Part shown: positions 34,607 through 44,286 of the stretch, piece after piece
Position numbering within the stretch: position 1 is the first letter of the stretch
Layout of the letters: each line of letters opens with the position of its first letter
NCBI GenBank assembly: GCA_018268915.1
Contig: JAFDVQ010000003.1
Coordinates: 186,001-250,000 of the forward strand
Reading direction: 5' to 3'
Length of the DNA stretch: 64,000 bases
From: Acidobacteriota bacterium
GTDB lineage: Bacteria > Acidobacteriota > Terriglobia > Terriglobales > Acidobacteriaceae
Notes under the pieces: model-generated
The model's input: the letters and a program-made list of their open reading frames with translations, nothing else
What the model was told of the DNA's origin: nothing
The model's database searches: none
Position numbers and translations under genes: made by a program

Positions 34607-35587
34607 ATGAGCCATAATCTCTCCCACAATCTCCCTCTTCTCCGCACCTCCGGCAATCGCATCATCAATTCCGTCACCGGCGTCCCCATCCTCCTCCGCG
34701 GCATCAATCGCTCCGGCCTCGAATACTCCGATCCCGACGAACAGGGCTTCCTCTCCGGAGCTTCCATCTCCCGCGCCGAAATCTATGCCATCACGCAGCA
34801 ATGGCAAGCAAATATCATCCGGCTCCCCTTCAACCAGGACTGGGTTCTTCGCGGTCGCGCCGGCCGCTCCGCCGAGGAATATCAGCAGGCCCTCGATCAA
34901 GTCATCTACTGGGCATCCATGTTCGGCGCCTACACGCTGCTTGACCTTCAGTGGCTCGACGCCGAGCGCATCTACGGCGGCAATCGCAACTTCGTCGCCC
35001 CGCTGCCCACCCTGCAATCTATCGAGCTATGGTCCACGCTCGCCCGCCGCTACAAGGACGAGCCCGCCGTTCTCTACGACCTGTTCAACGAGCCCCACGA
35101 TCGTCTTCCCGACGACCCTTATCCGCTCAACAAACCCGACGGCACCACCTACCCCGCCAGCCAGATGCGCGTCACCATGAGCGAGTGGCAGCCGTGGGCC
35201 CGCGTACTTGCGCACGCCATCCGCAGCGAAAATCCTGACGCTCTCATCTTCATCGGCGGCACCAACTGGGCCTACGATCTTCGCGGAATGCCAATCGACG
35301 ACCTCGACAATGTCGTCTACTCAACTCACGTCTACCCCAACAAAGGCGCCGACTGGGACAAAGTCTTCGGCGATCTGTCGCAGTCCGTTCCCGTCTTCGC
35401 CGGAGAACTCGGCGACACCGACTCACCCGGCGAGCTCGACTACCTACGCCGTCTCCTCGACTACCTGCAGCAAAAAGAAATCGGCTTCGCCGCATGGAGC
35501 TGGATTGATCAGCCCAACCTCATCACCCGCTACGCCCCCACAACATTCGGCCAACTCGTCCAGCGCACCCTCAACTCCAGTCCCTAG
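34607..35587 (+). CDS. Glycoside hydrolase family 5 (cellulase-like), without export signal
   Basis: 326 residues, preceded by AGGAGAG. A GH5 barrel is recognised from LLRGINRSGLEY, ANIIRLPFNQDWVL, the acid/base Glu in LYDLFNEPHDRL near residue 163, the His/Tyr of VVYSTHVYPNKG near 240 and the nucleophile Glu in VPVFAGELGD near 268. By family it cuts beta-glucans or mannans. No signal peptide is visible (MSHNLSHNLPLLRTSGN), unusual for a secreted cellulase; it may act on cytoplasmic oligosaccharides or be exported differently. It follows the GT87-like gene by 25 bases. Confidence 0.88.
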   Translation: MSHNLSHNLPLLRTSGNRIINSVTGVPILLRGINRSGLEYSDPDEQGFLSGASISRAEIYAITQQWQANIIRLPFNQDWVLRGRAGRSAEEYQQALDQVIYWASMFGAYTLLDLQWLDAERIYGGNRNFVAPLPTLQSIELWSTLARRYKDEPAVLYDLFNEPHDRLPDDPYPLNKPDGTTYPASQMRVTMSEWQPWARVLAHAIRSENPDALIFIGGTNWAYDLRGMPIDDLDNVVYSTHVYPNKGADWDKVFGDLSQSVPVFAGELGDTDSPGELDYLRRLLDYLQQKEIGFAAWSWIDQPNLITRYAPTTFGQLVQRTLNSSP

Positions 35588-35605
35588 TCCCTACGTCCCT
35601 GGTCT

Positions 35606-36334
35606 CTACGTCCCCTGTTTCACTTCCGTCGCCTTGTCATTCTTGAACGTCACCGTCCACTTCTTCCCATCCGCGTCATACGTGACCGTCCGGTTCCCCT
35701 CAGTCCTCGGATTGTCCGTCTGAATCTTCTGTCCCACCGCCAGCCGTGTCTGCAGCTCATTCATTCCCTGCTTTGGCTGGTGAGACTCGACCGCACTCCA
35801 GACATCCTGCGGCCAGTGCGTGTAGATCGTGTGCGGATCGTCGTAGAAAAACAGCAGGTCATCGTAGTACTGCTCCGTGCCGCCATCGCGTGCTCCCACC
35901 GGAGTGGCGTACTGCTGCTTGTCATCGCCCTTCATTGTGAAGACCACCAACGCCTGCTTCTGCCCGTGGCTGATCCCGTCATCCACATCCTTGGGCACGC
36001 TCGCCTCAACGGCTTTCTTCACATCCAGTTTTTCGAGAGGAGGAATAACACCCACCTTCTTCTTGAAGTCCACGCGCCCGCCCGCGAACGCAAAGTACGG
36101 CATCGTGTAGCCGTTCTTCATCCACACGCTCTTGCCCGCGAGATCCTTCACATCCTCGAAGTGCGCCGGAAACTCCATCCGCACTACCGCGACATCGTCC
36201 TGCGTCAACGGCTGCTCTTCCCCCTGCTTCACCACGCCGGGGTTCTTGCGCTTGTTTGAGACATGCCACATATAAATAGCGGCGATCACCAGCATGATCG
36301 CCGTCGGTATAAGAACAATCTTCCAGGGCTTCAT
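35606..36334 (-). CDS. Hypothetical membrane-anchored protein
   Basis: 242 residues. One N-terminal helix (IVLIPTAIMLVIAAIYMWHV) serves as a signal anchor; the rest is soluble and Lys/Asp-rich, presumably outside the cytoplasmic membrane. Recognisable stretches are SVWMKNGYTMPYFAFAGG, GGTEQYYDDLLFFYDDPHTI and a C-terminal strand pair NRTVTYDADGKKWTVTF. I do not recognise a family. It starts 27 bases downstream of the MFS gene on the same strand and may be co-transcribed with it. Confidence 0.75.
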   Translation of the reverse strand: MKPWKIVLIPTAIMLVIAAIYMWHVSNKRKNPGVVKQGEEQPLTQDDVAVVRMEFPAHFEDVKDLAGKSVWMKNGYTMPYFAFAGGRVDFKKKVGVIPPLEKLDVKKAVEASVPKDVDDGISHGQKQALVVFTMKGDDKQQYATPVGARDGGTEQYYDDLLFFYDDPHTIYTHWPQDVWSAVESHQPKQGMNELQTRLAVGQKIQTDNPRTEGNRTVTYDADGKKWTVTFKNDKATEVKQGT

Positions 36335-36361
36335 CCAACCTCCGTGGCAACGATTCGAAAA

Positions 36362-37690
36362 TCAGCTCACAGCCGTGGTGCTCACGCCCTCCGGCCCCTG
36401 CCGCTGCGGACGCAGCGCCTCAGCCGTCAGTTCATCAGCCTGCCGCAGATCCTTGAAGAATGCGGCCCACACGCCTGCGATCGCCAGAGAAGCAATCCCT
36501 CCGAAAACCGTAGCGCGCACCGCACCCAGCCACTGCGCCGTCAGCCCGCTTTCGAACTCGCCAAGTTCGTTGGATGCACCAATGAACAAAGAGTTCACCG
36601 CGCTTACCCTGCCGCGCATCTCCGGTGGCGTCGCCAGCTGCAGCAGCGACCCGCGAATGATTACGCTGATGCAATCCGCCGCCCCGCTGATCGCCAGCAC
36701 GACCAGCGAGAGCCACAGGTTCCGCGACAACCCGAACAGCACAATGCATGCGCCAAAAATCGCCACGCACACAAACATCCGAGCGCCGGCTCTGCGGCTG
36801 ATCGGAAACCGCGCCATCGTCAGCGACATGGTCAGCGCACCGATCGCCGGCGCCGCCCTCAGCGCTCCGAGTCCCCGCGGTCCGGTGTGCAGCACCTCGT
36901 TCGCGAAAATCGGCATCAACGCTACCGCTCCGCCAAGCAGCACCACAAACAGATCCAGCGACATCGACCCCAGCAGCACCGGCGAATTGCGCACATACTT
37001 GAAACCTGCCATCACCACCTCGAGCGATGCCGCGCGATGCTCCATGCGCCCCGGCCGCACGCTCAGGCTGAGGATGAGCACCAGGAACCACACGAGGCTG
37101 ATCAGGGTGAAGATGTACACAATCCCCGCGCCTTCCAGCCCTGCCGCCACCATCCGTTTGCCGAGCGGCAGCGTAAACAGCAGCCCGCCTAGCGCGGGCC
37201 CCGTCACATTAGATAGCTGCCAGATCGCTCCGCCCCACGTCACTGCATTCACAAAGTGCTTTTCCGGCACCAGGTGCGGAATCAGTGCCGAACTTGCCGG
37301 CGCAGAAAACGCCCTCCCCGTCCCGATCAGAAACAGCACTGCATAGACATACAGAATGTGCTGCGTGCCATGGATCGCCAGCACCAGCAGCGCCACCGTG
37401 CAGAAGACCTGCAGCGTATAGCACCAGAGAATGACGTGTCTGCGATCGAACCGGTCGGCCACATGCCCCGCCGGCAGAAGAAAGAACAACCCCGGCAAAA
37501 ACAGCGCCAGCCCCGTGTATCCGAGATCGATCGCGCGATGCGTGATCGAGTACACCTGCCACGCCACAGCGACCGCCTGCGCCTCCGCACCCAGGATCAC
37601 GGCAACCCGTGCCAGCTGATACCGTGTGAAATCGCGCGAGGCAAATGCCTCCATCCCTCGTCGTGGAGGCTTCGTGGAAGGGGAATCCAT
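36362..37690 (-). CDS. MFS transporter of the EntS/MFS_3 type
   Basis: 442 residues with about 12 membrane helices. The loop between helices 2 and 3 has GHVADRFDRRHVILWC, the MFS signature position. A central cytoplasmic loop (around residue 220) has VRPGRMEHRAASLEVVMAG, typical of the EntS-like group, where it is followed by KYVRNSPVLLGSMSLDLF. Members export siderophores or other small molecules. The substrate is unknown. The C-terminus is Gln/Arg-rich (LRPQRQGPEG). Confidence 0.85.
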   Translation of the reverse strand: MDSPSTKPPRRGMEAFASRDFTRYQLARVAVILGAEAQAVAVAWQVYSITHRAIDLGYTGLALFLPGLFFLLPAGHVADRFDRRHVILWCYTLQVFCTVALLVLAIHGTQHILYVYAVLFLIGTGRAFSAPASSALIPHLVPEKHFVNAVTWGGAIWQLSNVTGPALGGLLFTLPLGKRMVAAGLEGAGIVYIFTLISLVWFLVLILSLSVRPGRMEHRAASLEVVMAGFKYVRNSPVLLGSMSLDLFVVLLGGAVALMPIFANEVLHTGPRGLGALRAAPAIGALTMSLTMARFPISRRAGARMFVCVAIFGACIVLFGLSRNLWLSLVVLAISGAADCISVIIRGSLLQLATPPEMRGRVSAVNSLFIGASNELGEFESGLTAQWLGAVRATVFGGIASLAIAGVWAAFFKDLRQADELTAEALRPQRQGPEGVSTTAVS

Positions 37691-37886
37691 CTCCTGCCTA
37701 GGTTAAATGCCCAACCTGCACCCACGAAACATCCCTGCAGCCAATCCATCCCTATGTTGCAAACCGGTATCGTTCGCACTCACAATGTGTTTCGACTAAC
37801 ACGGATTTCGGCTGCACTCCCCCGCATGACCGGATATGTACGCTATGGTATGTTTGGCAGATCCATATCCAAGCTGGAAATCTTTC

Positions 37887-39149
37887 ATGTCCGCGCCTCA
37901 GTCCCCCATGAAGATACTGGCCGTAACGATTCTCTTCTACGTCGCAGCTCTTCCCCTATGGGCTGCTACCCAGGTTACCGTCGCAGAACTTGAGAGGACT
38001 GTAGCATCCGCCCGCTCCGCGCCCGACGACAAGCTCGCCGACGAACTCTCCGGTTTAGAGCTCACCCAGCGCATCAGCGCATCTGCACTCACTCGGCTTC
38101 AGTCCGGTATCCCCGGGCCGAAAGCCCGCCAGCAGCTCGCTATTCTTTCAGATCAATCCGCGTTCCTCGATCTGCCGCCTCGTGACATTCCATCTACTCC
38201 CGCCCCCAATGTGGCTACGCAGCGCCAGATCATGACTCTGGTCGTCAATTACGTGACCCAAACAATCCACCAACTTCCCAATTTCCTCGCCACCCGCGAA
38301 ACCCGCAGCTTCGAGGATCGCCCTGCAGGCGCGTACAGCTATCAACCGCTCCGCTTGATCAACCAGACATCCGCCAACGTCGTCTATCGCGAGGGCCAGG
38401 AACGCGACACTCGCGGCAACGGCAAACTGGTTAACAGCGGCGCAGGACTAGTCTCCTGGGGAGAGTTTGGACCTATCCTTTCCACCGTGCTTCTCGATGC
38501 CGCGAAAGGTCAGCTCGCCTGGAGCCACTGGGAACAAGACGCAGTCGGCGTGCTGGCTGCCTTCCGCTATGCCGTTCCCGCCAAATCATCGCATTATCAA
38601 ATCCAGTTTTGTTGCGAATCAGATTGGCAGCCCGGCTTACTCGTCGCAGGTAGTTCCGGCGGACATCTCTATCAACGGCAGGCTGCTTATCACGGGGAAA
38701 TAGCTGTCGATCCCGCAACCGGTGCGATCTACAGAATGACTGTCATCGCTGACCTCGGCACGGGGAACGCGCTCGCCACCGCATCGATGGCTGTCCAGTA
38801 TGGCCCGGTCGAAATCGGCGGCAAAAGCTACATCTGCCCGCTCCACAGCGAAGCCATCGCGCAAAGCCACCAGGTCCAGAATCGCCAGGGCACGATACCA
38901 TCCACGGCGATCTCCCAAGGCCCGCTTCTCACACGCCTGAATGAAGTCACCTTCGAACACTACCGGCTCTTTCGCAGCGAGTCGCGCATCCTCACCGATG
39001 CCGAAGCCGCGCAGATCACCGGCCAGTCTGACGACGATTCAACTGCCGTGAACACGCCCGCCCCAGCCGCAGAGCCAGAACGCCATCTACCGCAGAATCC
39101 CAACCTGCCGCCCCTCCATCCCGCGACACTATCCCACCTTCCTCCGTAG
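37887..39149 (+). CDS. Exported protein, probably the N-terminal part of a frameshifted VWFA-type gene
   Basis: About 420 residues from the ATG at 37887 (GGAA upstream; 37908 is the next choice). A signal peptide (MKILAVTILFYVAALPLWA) precedes a helical region and then a beta-rich domain (residues about 120-380) with RETRSFEDRPAGAYSYQPL and YKxxP-free loops; no known family is recognised. The protein ends in a Pro/Ala-rich tail (STAVNTPAPAAEPER) and stops at 39149. The -1 frame is open from 39032 and carries a matching Pro/Ala-rich linker into the VWFA domain, so one gene has probably been split. Confidence 0.75.
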   Translation: MSAPQSPMKILAVTILFYVAALPLWAATQVTVAELERTVASARSAPDDKLADELSGLELTQRISASALTRLQSGIPGPKARQQLAILSDQSAFLDLPPRDIPSTPAPNVATQRQIMTLVVNYVTQTIHQLPNFLATRETRSFEDRPAGAYSYQPLRLINQTSANVVYREGQERDTRGNGKLVNSGAGLVSWGEFGPILSTVLLDAAKGQLAWSHWEQDAVGVLAAFRYAVPAKSSHYQIQFCCESDWQPGLLVAGSSGGHLYQRQAAYHGEIAVDPATGAIYRMTVIADLGTGNALATASMAVQYGPVEIGGKSYICPLHSEAIAQSHQVQNRQGTIPSTAISQGPLLTRLNEVTFEHYRLFRSESRILTDAEAAQITGQSDDDSTAVNTPAPAAEPERHLPQNPNLPPLHPATLSHLPP

Positions 39150-39343
39150 TTGCAGAATCGCAACCGCCCACCTCATCTCCGGCAGCCGCCCCAGCAGAGC
39201 CCGCCTCCGCTGCCACAGCTTCCGAGCCGTCGACTTCTGCGCCTCCTCCAGCCGCATCCACCGTAGCAGCCACTCCTGCGCCGGACTCGTCAGACATCCC
39301 CGTCTTCCGCAGCACCACTCACCAGGTACTCGTTGACGTCATC

Positions 39344-40975
39344 GTGAGCGCGAGAAATGGCGAACCTGTCGCCAAGCTCCCCCAATCGAATTTCTCCATC
39401 ACCGAAGACGGCAAGCCACAGGTCATCGATTTCTTCGAGGAGCACTCGCCGCAGACTCCGGCGAAAGTCGATTCGCCAGCAATGCCTCCCATGCCGGAAG
39501 GCGCAGTCACCAATGTTCCCGCCGCACCTCCTTCTGCCGCGCTTTATGTCTTTCTTCTCGATTCACTCAACTCTGAACCGCAGGACCAGGTCTTCATTCA
39601 CAAACAGGTCTTGAGTTTTCTTCATCGGCTCGATCCTGGTACGCAGGTCGCAATCTTCACGCTCGGGTCGAACCTGCGTCTCCTGCAAAGTTTTTCCTCT
39701 GATCCCGCTGCGCTTCTCGCAGCTGTAAGCAGAACGGGAGCCGAGCGCGATGCGATGGCTCAAAATCGCAGCGACAACGCCGATGATGCAGCGCACATTG
39801 CCAATCTTCAGAAGATGCGCGCTTCGCAGGCAAACATCGAAGCTCTTCAGGCGGCCGAAGCCTCAGCCCATGCTTATAGCTTCGGTGCTCGTACCACGAT
39901 GACGTTCGAAGCTCTCAACGCGCTCGCACGCTATCTCGAAGGCATCCCGGGCCGCAAAAACCTTGTGTGGTTTTCCAGCTCTTTTCCTGTCGTGTTTTTT
40001 CCGACCGCAACTGAGATGGCACAGTTGAAGAACAACCCTAATCTCCCCGGTGCCTTGAATCGCATCAAGCAGACCGCCAACCTTTTCACGTCTTCCAAGA
40101 TCGCTGTCTACCCGGTCAGCGGCGCCGGCGTCATGAACTCGAACATCGGCCTTGCCGATTCTGCCGACGCGGGCTCTGCAGGCGGCACCGGCCACTTCGG
40201 CGCGTCTGCCACTCCCACCGGCTCTCTCACAGGCGAGGCTATGAATTCCGCTTCATCTATCAGCAGCATGGAGCATCTTGCCGCGTCCACCGGCGGACGC
40301 GCATTCGCGACCAACGATATCGCGTCTGCTCTCACCCGGATCGTCCACGATAGCGAGATCTACTACACCCTCGGATACGCACCCGCAGATTCAACGCCCT
40401 CGGACGATTTCCGGCACATCGGCGTCAAGGTTTCTGGCGGCAAGTACAAGCTCGAATACCGTCCCGGCTACAACGCATCCCCCACCACCACCGCTTCCGA
40501 TCAGAATCCCATCACACCAATTCTGAAACTGGGCATGCCCGCCGCCAGCGGTATCCTCTATGGTGCCCGAATTGAACCTGCTTCTGCCGCGAAGTCCGCC
40601 GAGCCCGCCGGTCAGAATCCGAATCTCAAAGGTCCACATACTCGCTACGCTGTCTCTTTCACTATTCGCACTCAGGATGTTTCCTTCAACCAGGCTCCCA
40701 GCGGTAAGCGCATCGCTAAGCTCCTCGTTGGAATCAAGGCATACGGCGAAGATGGTTCCGCTCTTAACTGGCTGGCAACGCGCGAAGCCATCGAGCTTGA
40801 CGCCGCCCGCTACGAGTCTCTGCTGAAAACCGGCATTCCCATCACCCTCGAGATAGACCTTCCTGTAAACACCAAAGCGCGCGTAGTGACCGCCGTATAC
40901 GACTGGAACACTGCGCGCTCCGGCTCATTGGAAATCCCTCTTCGCTCCGGGACCCAGCAGTCCCTCAACCAGTAG
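39344..40975 (+). CDS. VWFA-related domain protein, probably the C-terminal part of the same split gene
   Basis: 543 residues from the first available start, a GTG at 39344. The frame is open back to 39032 but has no ATG, GTG or TTG there. The GTG falls inside the conserved strand VLVDVIVSARNGEPV of acidobacterial VWFA-related proteins and would leave no signal peptide, so it is unlikely to be a genuine start. The body has FSITEDGKPQVIDFFEEH, ALYVFLLDSLNSE (degenerate metal-site region), RYLEGIPGRKNLVWFSSSFP and DSEIYYTLGYAPA. It is probably an exported surface or adhesion-type protein joined to 37887-39149. Confidence 0.8.
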   Translation: MSARNGEPVAKLPQSNFSITEDGKPQVIDFFEEHSPQTPAKVDSPAMPPMPEGAVTNVPAAPPSAALYVFLLDSLNSEPQDQVFIHKQVLSFLHRLDPGTQVAIFTLGSNLRLLQSFSSDPAALLAAVSRTGAERDAMAQNRSDNADDAAHIANLQKMRASQANIEALQAAEASAHAYSFGARTTMTFEALNALARYLEGIPGRKNLVWFSSSFPVVFFPTATEMAQLKNNPNLPGALNRIKQTANLFTSSKIAVYPVSGAGVMNSNIGLADSADAGSAGGTGHFGASATPTGSLTGEAMNSASSISSMEHLAASTGGRAFATNDIASALTRIVHDSEIYYTLGYAPADSTPSDDFRHIGVKVSGGKYKLEYRPGYNASPTTTASDQNPITPILKLGMPAASGILYGARIEPASAAKSAEPAGQNPNLKGPHTRYAVSFTIRTQDVSFNQAPSGKRIAKLLVGIKAYGEDGSALNWLATREAIELDAARYESLLKTGIPITLEIDLPVNTKARVVTAVYDWNTARSGSLEIPLRSGTQQSLNQ

Positions 40976-41056
40976 TCATCGTTCGAGCTCCCGGTCAGAT
41001 CGCACTTTACATAACGTGCTCGAAGGTCCGTTCGTCAGCCACCTGTATCCTGATTC

Positions 41057-42286
41057 TTGGAACGACCCGCACAGCCCGACCATCCCACCACCAAAGCCGC
41101 CGCAGCTGTCACCCTCTGCGGCGTGTGCGCATTTCTCGAGCTCTACTGCACCCAGCCTCTCCTTCCTCTTCTCGCGCGAGTTTTCCACGCCTCCAAAACC
41201 GGTGTAAGCATGACTGTCTCCGCCGCCACTCTCGGCGTTGCCATCGCCGCGCCCGTCTTCGGCGCACTCACCGAACGAATGCCCCGCAAGCGCGTCATCG
41301 TCTACTCCATCCTCGGAGTCTCAATTCCAACGCTGCTCGCAGCGACATCCACTTCGCTCGCCCAGCTCATCTTCTGGCGATTTCTTCAGGGCATCATGGT
41401 CCCCGGAATCATTGCCGTCGTCGTCACCTACATCGGCGAAGAGTGGCCGCCCGAGCGCATCGCGCTCATCATGAGCTTCTACGTCAGCGGCACGGCGCTC
41501 GGCGGCTTCATCGGCCGCATCTCCGCCGGCATTCTCGCCGACTACTTCAGCTGGCGTGTCAGCTTCCTCGTCCTCGGCGTCGCATCCCTCATCGGAACCG
41601 CCGCCGTCGCCGCATGGCTTCCGCATGGCCGCCGCCGTCCCCCGCCAAATCCTTCCGCCGTATCGCCTGCATTTCTCTACCAGGTTCAGCAGATGTTCCG
41701 GAGCCGCCGCCTTGTCGCCACCTTCGCCGTCGGATTCAACGTCCTCTTCTCCCTCGTCGGCGTCTTCACCTGGATAACCTTCTATCTCAGTGCTCCGCCC
41801 TTCTCCCTCTCCATCACCGCGCTCAGTTCCCTCTTCTTCGTCTACCTCGTCGGACTCGTGGTCACGCCATTCGCCGGATATCTCATCACCCGCATCGGAC
41901 TCCGCGCCGGAATCGGCGGCGCCATCTCCTGCGCCATCGCCGGAGTCCTTCTCACGCTCGTTCATTCCCTCCCCATCGTCATCATCGGCCTCGCCGCCCT
42001 CTCCAGTGGAGTCTTCATCGCGCAGACCGCTTCGCAGAGCCACCTTCGTGTCGCATCCCCTCCCGGAGCCCGAGTCTCCGCCGCGGGTATCTACATCACC
42101 TGCTACTACCTCGGCGGAACCGCCGCCGGAGTCGTTCCCGGAGCCTTCTGGAGATTCGGCAAATGGCCCGCCTGCGTGGCCTTCATCGTCCTGATGCAGC
42201 TCATCGCCCTCACCATCGCCCTTGTCGGATGGCGCACCGTTGCGCCCGCGCAGTCTCCCTCCCCATCCCCAAGTGCCGCAATATGA
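41057..42286 (+). CDS. MFS transporter (YnfM-like)
   Basis: 409 residues with 12 predicted helices and a Pro/Ser tail. It starts with TTG at 41057 without a clear ribosome-binding site, so the true start may differ. Helix 1 has LCGVCAFLELYCTQPLLPLL, and the loop between helices 2 and 3 has GALTERMPRKRVIVYS, the MFS signature position. MSFYVSGTALGGFIGR is characteristic of the YnfM-type group. It is probably a drug or metabolite efflux carrier with unknown substrate. A repeat-filled gap separates it from the next MFS gene. Confidence 0.83.
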   Translation: MERPAQPDHPTTKAAAAVTLCGVCAFLELYCTQPLLPLLARVFHASKTGVSMTVSAATLGVAIAAPVFGALTERMPRKRVIVYSILGVSIPTLLAATSTSLAQLIFWRFLQGIMVPGIIAVVVTYIGEEWPPERIALIMSFYVSGTALGGFIGRISAGILADYFSWRVSFLVLGVASLIGTAAVAAWLPHGRRRPPPNPSAVSPAFLYQVQQMFRSRRLVATFAVGFNVLFSLVGVFTWITFYLSAPPFSLSITALSSLFFVYLVGLVVTPFAGYLITRIGLRAGIGGAISCAIAGVLLTLVHSLPIVIIGLAALSSGVFIAQTASQSHLRVASPPGARVSAAGIYITCYYLGGTAAGVVPGAFWRFGKWPACVAFIVLMQLIALTIALVGWRTVAPAQSPSPSPSAAI

Positions 42287-42375
42287 AGCCCAGCACATTC
42301 CCTGAACCCTCCCTTTCTCTCGCCACATCTATTTACGGTGAGTTGCTTCAACGGATTCTGCCGTAGTTTTGAAAG

Positions 42376-42537
42376 GGCACGGCTTCAGCCGTGCCGCAAG
42401 CGCAAACTGGAATGAACCGGCTTCAGCCGCTGAGGGATGGCTTCGAGACCCGATTGAATTCTTCGGATCGGGTCAAGTTCCCAGTCTCTGCAGCGATGGG
42501 GACGGCCTTGCCCAGCTTATTGATTGGGCTTCAGCCC
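42376..42537 (+). repeat. TTCA-loop palindromic repeats between two MFS genes
   Basis: 42376-42395 is GGCACGGC-TTCA-GCCGTGCC. Shorter relatives follow at about 42412 (CCGGCTTCAGCCGCTGAGG) and 42525-42537 (GGGC-TTCA-GCCCC). No gene is seen in the roughly 330-base gap 42287-42619. Confidence 0.85.
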
Positions 42538-42619
42538 CGACCCTGCATCAAACCGGATACCGCGAAGCCCGCCCGTTTCCGCGACCCGCCACTAGCAAAC
42601 CGCGTTAGGAGAAAGTTTT

Positions 42620-44269
42620 TTGCCTGAGTTGCAGACAGAACCGCCGATGCCCAACCGACCGGCACCGGCGACCACCGTCCAGAATCCCAACGTAGATGCA
42701 CACACGGCGTGGAAGCCGCGTGTAAATCCTTGGCTCATCGCCGCCACTGTTGCTCTCGCCGCATTCATGGAGGTACTCGACACCTCCATCGCCAACGTTG
42801 CTCTTCCCCACATTGCCGGAAGCCTTGGCGCCTCCACCGACCAGAGCACCTGGGTCCTCACCAGCTATCTCGTATCCAACGCCATCGTTCTTCCTCTCGG
42901 CGGATGGGCCTCCAGCCTGATGGGCCGGCGCAACTTCTTCGTCTTCTGTATTACGGTCTTCACAATTGCCAGCTTCCTCTGCGGCGCCGCGCCCTCGCTC
43001 CCCATGCTTCTCGTCTTCCGTGTCATCCAGGGAGCAGGCGGTGGCGGCATGCAGCCCATGGCGCAGGCCATCATGGCCGACTCTTTCGAGCCCCACAAGC
43101 GCGGACAGGCCTTCGCCCTCTACGGACTCGTCGCCGTCCTTGCCCCATCCATCGGCCCCACCCTTGGCGGTTGGATCACCGACAACTACACCTGGCGCTG
43201 GATCTTCTTCATCAACATTCCCGTCGGCATCCTGGCCTTCATCCTCGTCTCGCGTCTCGTTGAAGATCCGCCGTGGATCAAGCCCGATCGCTCCAAGCTC
43301 CGCAACATGGACTACATGGGCCTCGCCTTTCTCACCCTCGCCATGGGCGGCATGCAGGTCATGCTCGATAAGGGCGAAGAGCAGGACTGGTTCGCTTCCA
43401 ACTTCATCCGCTTCTTCGCCGTGCTCTTCGTTGTCGGCATGATCGGACTCGTCGTATGGGAATGGCGTCAAAAAGATCCCTTGATCAACTTGAAGCTCTT
43501 CCGCTTCAAGAACTTTGCGATATGTTGTTTCCTCATGATGCTTGTCGGCGGTGTGCTGAACGCCAACACCGTCTTACAGCCGCAGTTCATGCAGCAGCTC
43601 CTCGGCTACAACGCCACCACCGCCGGTCTGGCGCTCACCGCCGGCGGCATTGCGCTCGTGATCGTTATGCCGCTGGCGGGATTCGCCACCGGCAAAATCT
43701 CCGCCCGAACTCTCGCGGTCGTCGGCTTCATCATGTTCATCGTGACGTTCCGCTATGCCGCCTATGTCAGCAGCTTGCAGATGAGTTTTGCGCAAGCCTC
43801 CTGGCTGCGCGTCATCCAGATGCTTCCGCTTCCATTCTGCTTTATCTCCATCACTAACGCTGCCTACGTCGGCATGCCGAAAGAAGAGAGCAACCAGGTC
43901 TCGGGACTCATCAACTTCGTCCGCAACCTTGGCGGCAGTATTCTCATTGCCATCACCAGCGCACAGGTCACCAGCCGCGCCATGTGGCATCAACAGCATC
44001 TGCAAAGCGCCATGCAGTCCGGCTCCAACGCCTTCTCCCAACATCAGCAGGCACTCTCCGGCTTCTTCAGCGGAACCGTCGGAGCCGCCAACAGCGCCGG
44101 CATGGCCCTCGCTTCCATTTACAACCAGCTCAACGCGCAGGCTCAGATGCAGGGCTATCAGGACGTCTACATGGAGCTTTCCTGGATGTCCTTCGGCCTG
44201 GTCTTCATGGCCTTCCTGCTCAGCAAGAATCGCCCCGGCCAGGGCCCCGGCGCCGGCGCAATGCACTGA
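42620..44269 (+). CDS. DHA2-family (EmrB/QacA) MFS efflux transporter
   Basis: 549 residues with about 14 membrane helices. The TTG start at 42620 is supported by TAGGAGA seven bases upstream. Helix 1 has FMEVLDTSIANVALPHIAG, the defining DHA2 motif LDxTIVNVALP. WVLTSYLVSNAIVLPLGGW, GAGGGGMQPMAQAIMAD and APSIGPTLGGWITDNYTWRW (motif C region) follow. By family it exports drugs or other hydrophobic compounds with protons, often with an HlyD-type EmrA partner, which is not present here. The C-terminus ends in a cluster of repeats. Confidence 0.93.
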   Translation: MPELQTEPPMPNRPAPATTVQNPNVDAHTAWKPRVNPWLIAATVALAAFMEVLDTSIANVALPHIAGSLGASTDQSTWVLTSYLVSNAIVLPLGGWASSLMGRRNFFVFCITVFTIASFLCGAAPSLPMLLVFRVIQGAGGGGMQPMAQAIMADSFEPHKRGQAFALYGLVAVLAPSIGPTLGGWITDNYTWRWIFFINIPVGILAFILVSRLVEDPPWIKPDRSKLRNMDYMGLAFLTLAMGGMQVMLDKGEEQDWFASNFIRFFAVLFVVGMIGLVVWEWRQKDPLINLKLFRFKNFAICCFLMMLVGGVLNANTVLQPQFMQQLLGYNATTAGLALTAGGIALVIVMPLAGFATGKISARTLAVVGFIMFIVTFRYAAYVSSLQMSFAQASWLRVIQMLPLPFCFISITNAAYVGMPKEESNQVSGLINFVRNLGGSILIAITSAQVTSRAMWHQQHLQSAMQSGSNAFSQHQQALSGFFSGTVGAANSAGMALASIYNQLNAQAQMQGYQDVYMELSWMSFGLVFMAFLLSKNRPGQGPGAGAMH

Positions 44270-44286
44270 TTCGCAGAATTCTGGTC

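Noticed and set aside
41125..42366. Long Arg/His-rich open frame over the MFS transporter gene
   Set aside because: A shadow of the high-GC coding strand; the transporter frame has clear membrane helices and motifs.
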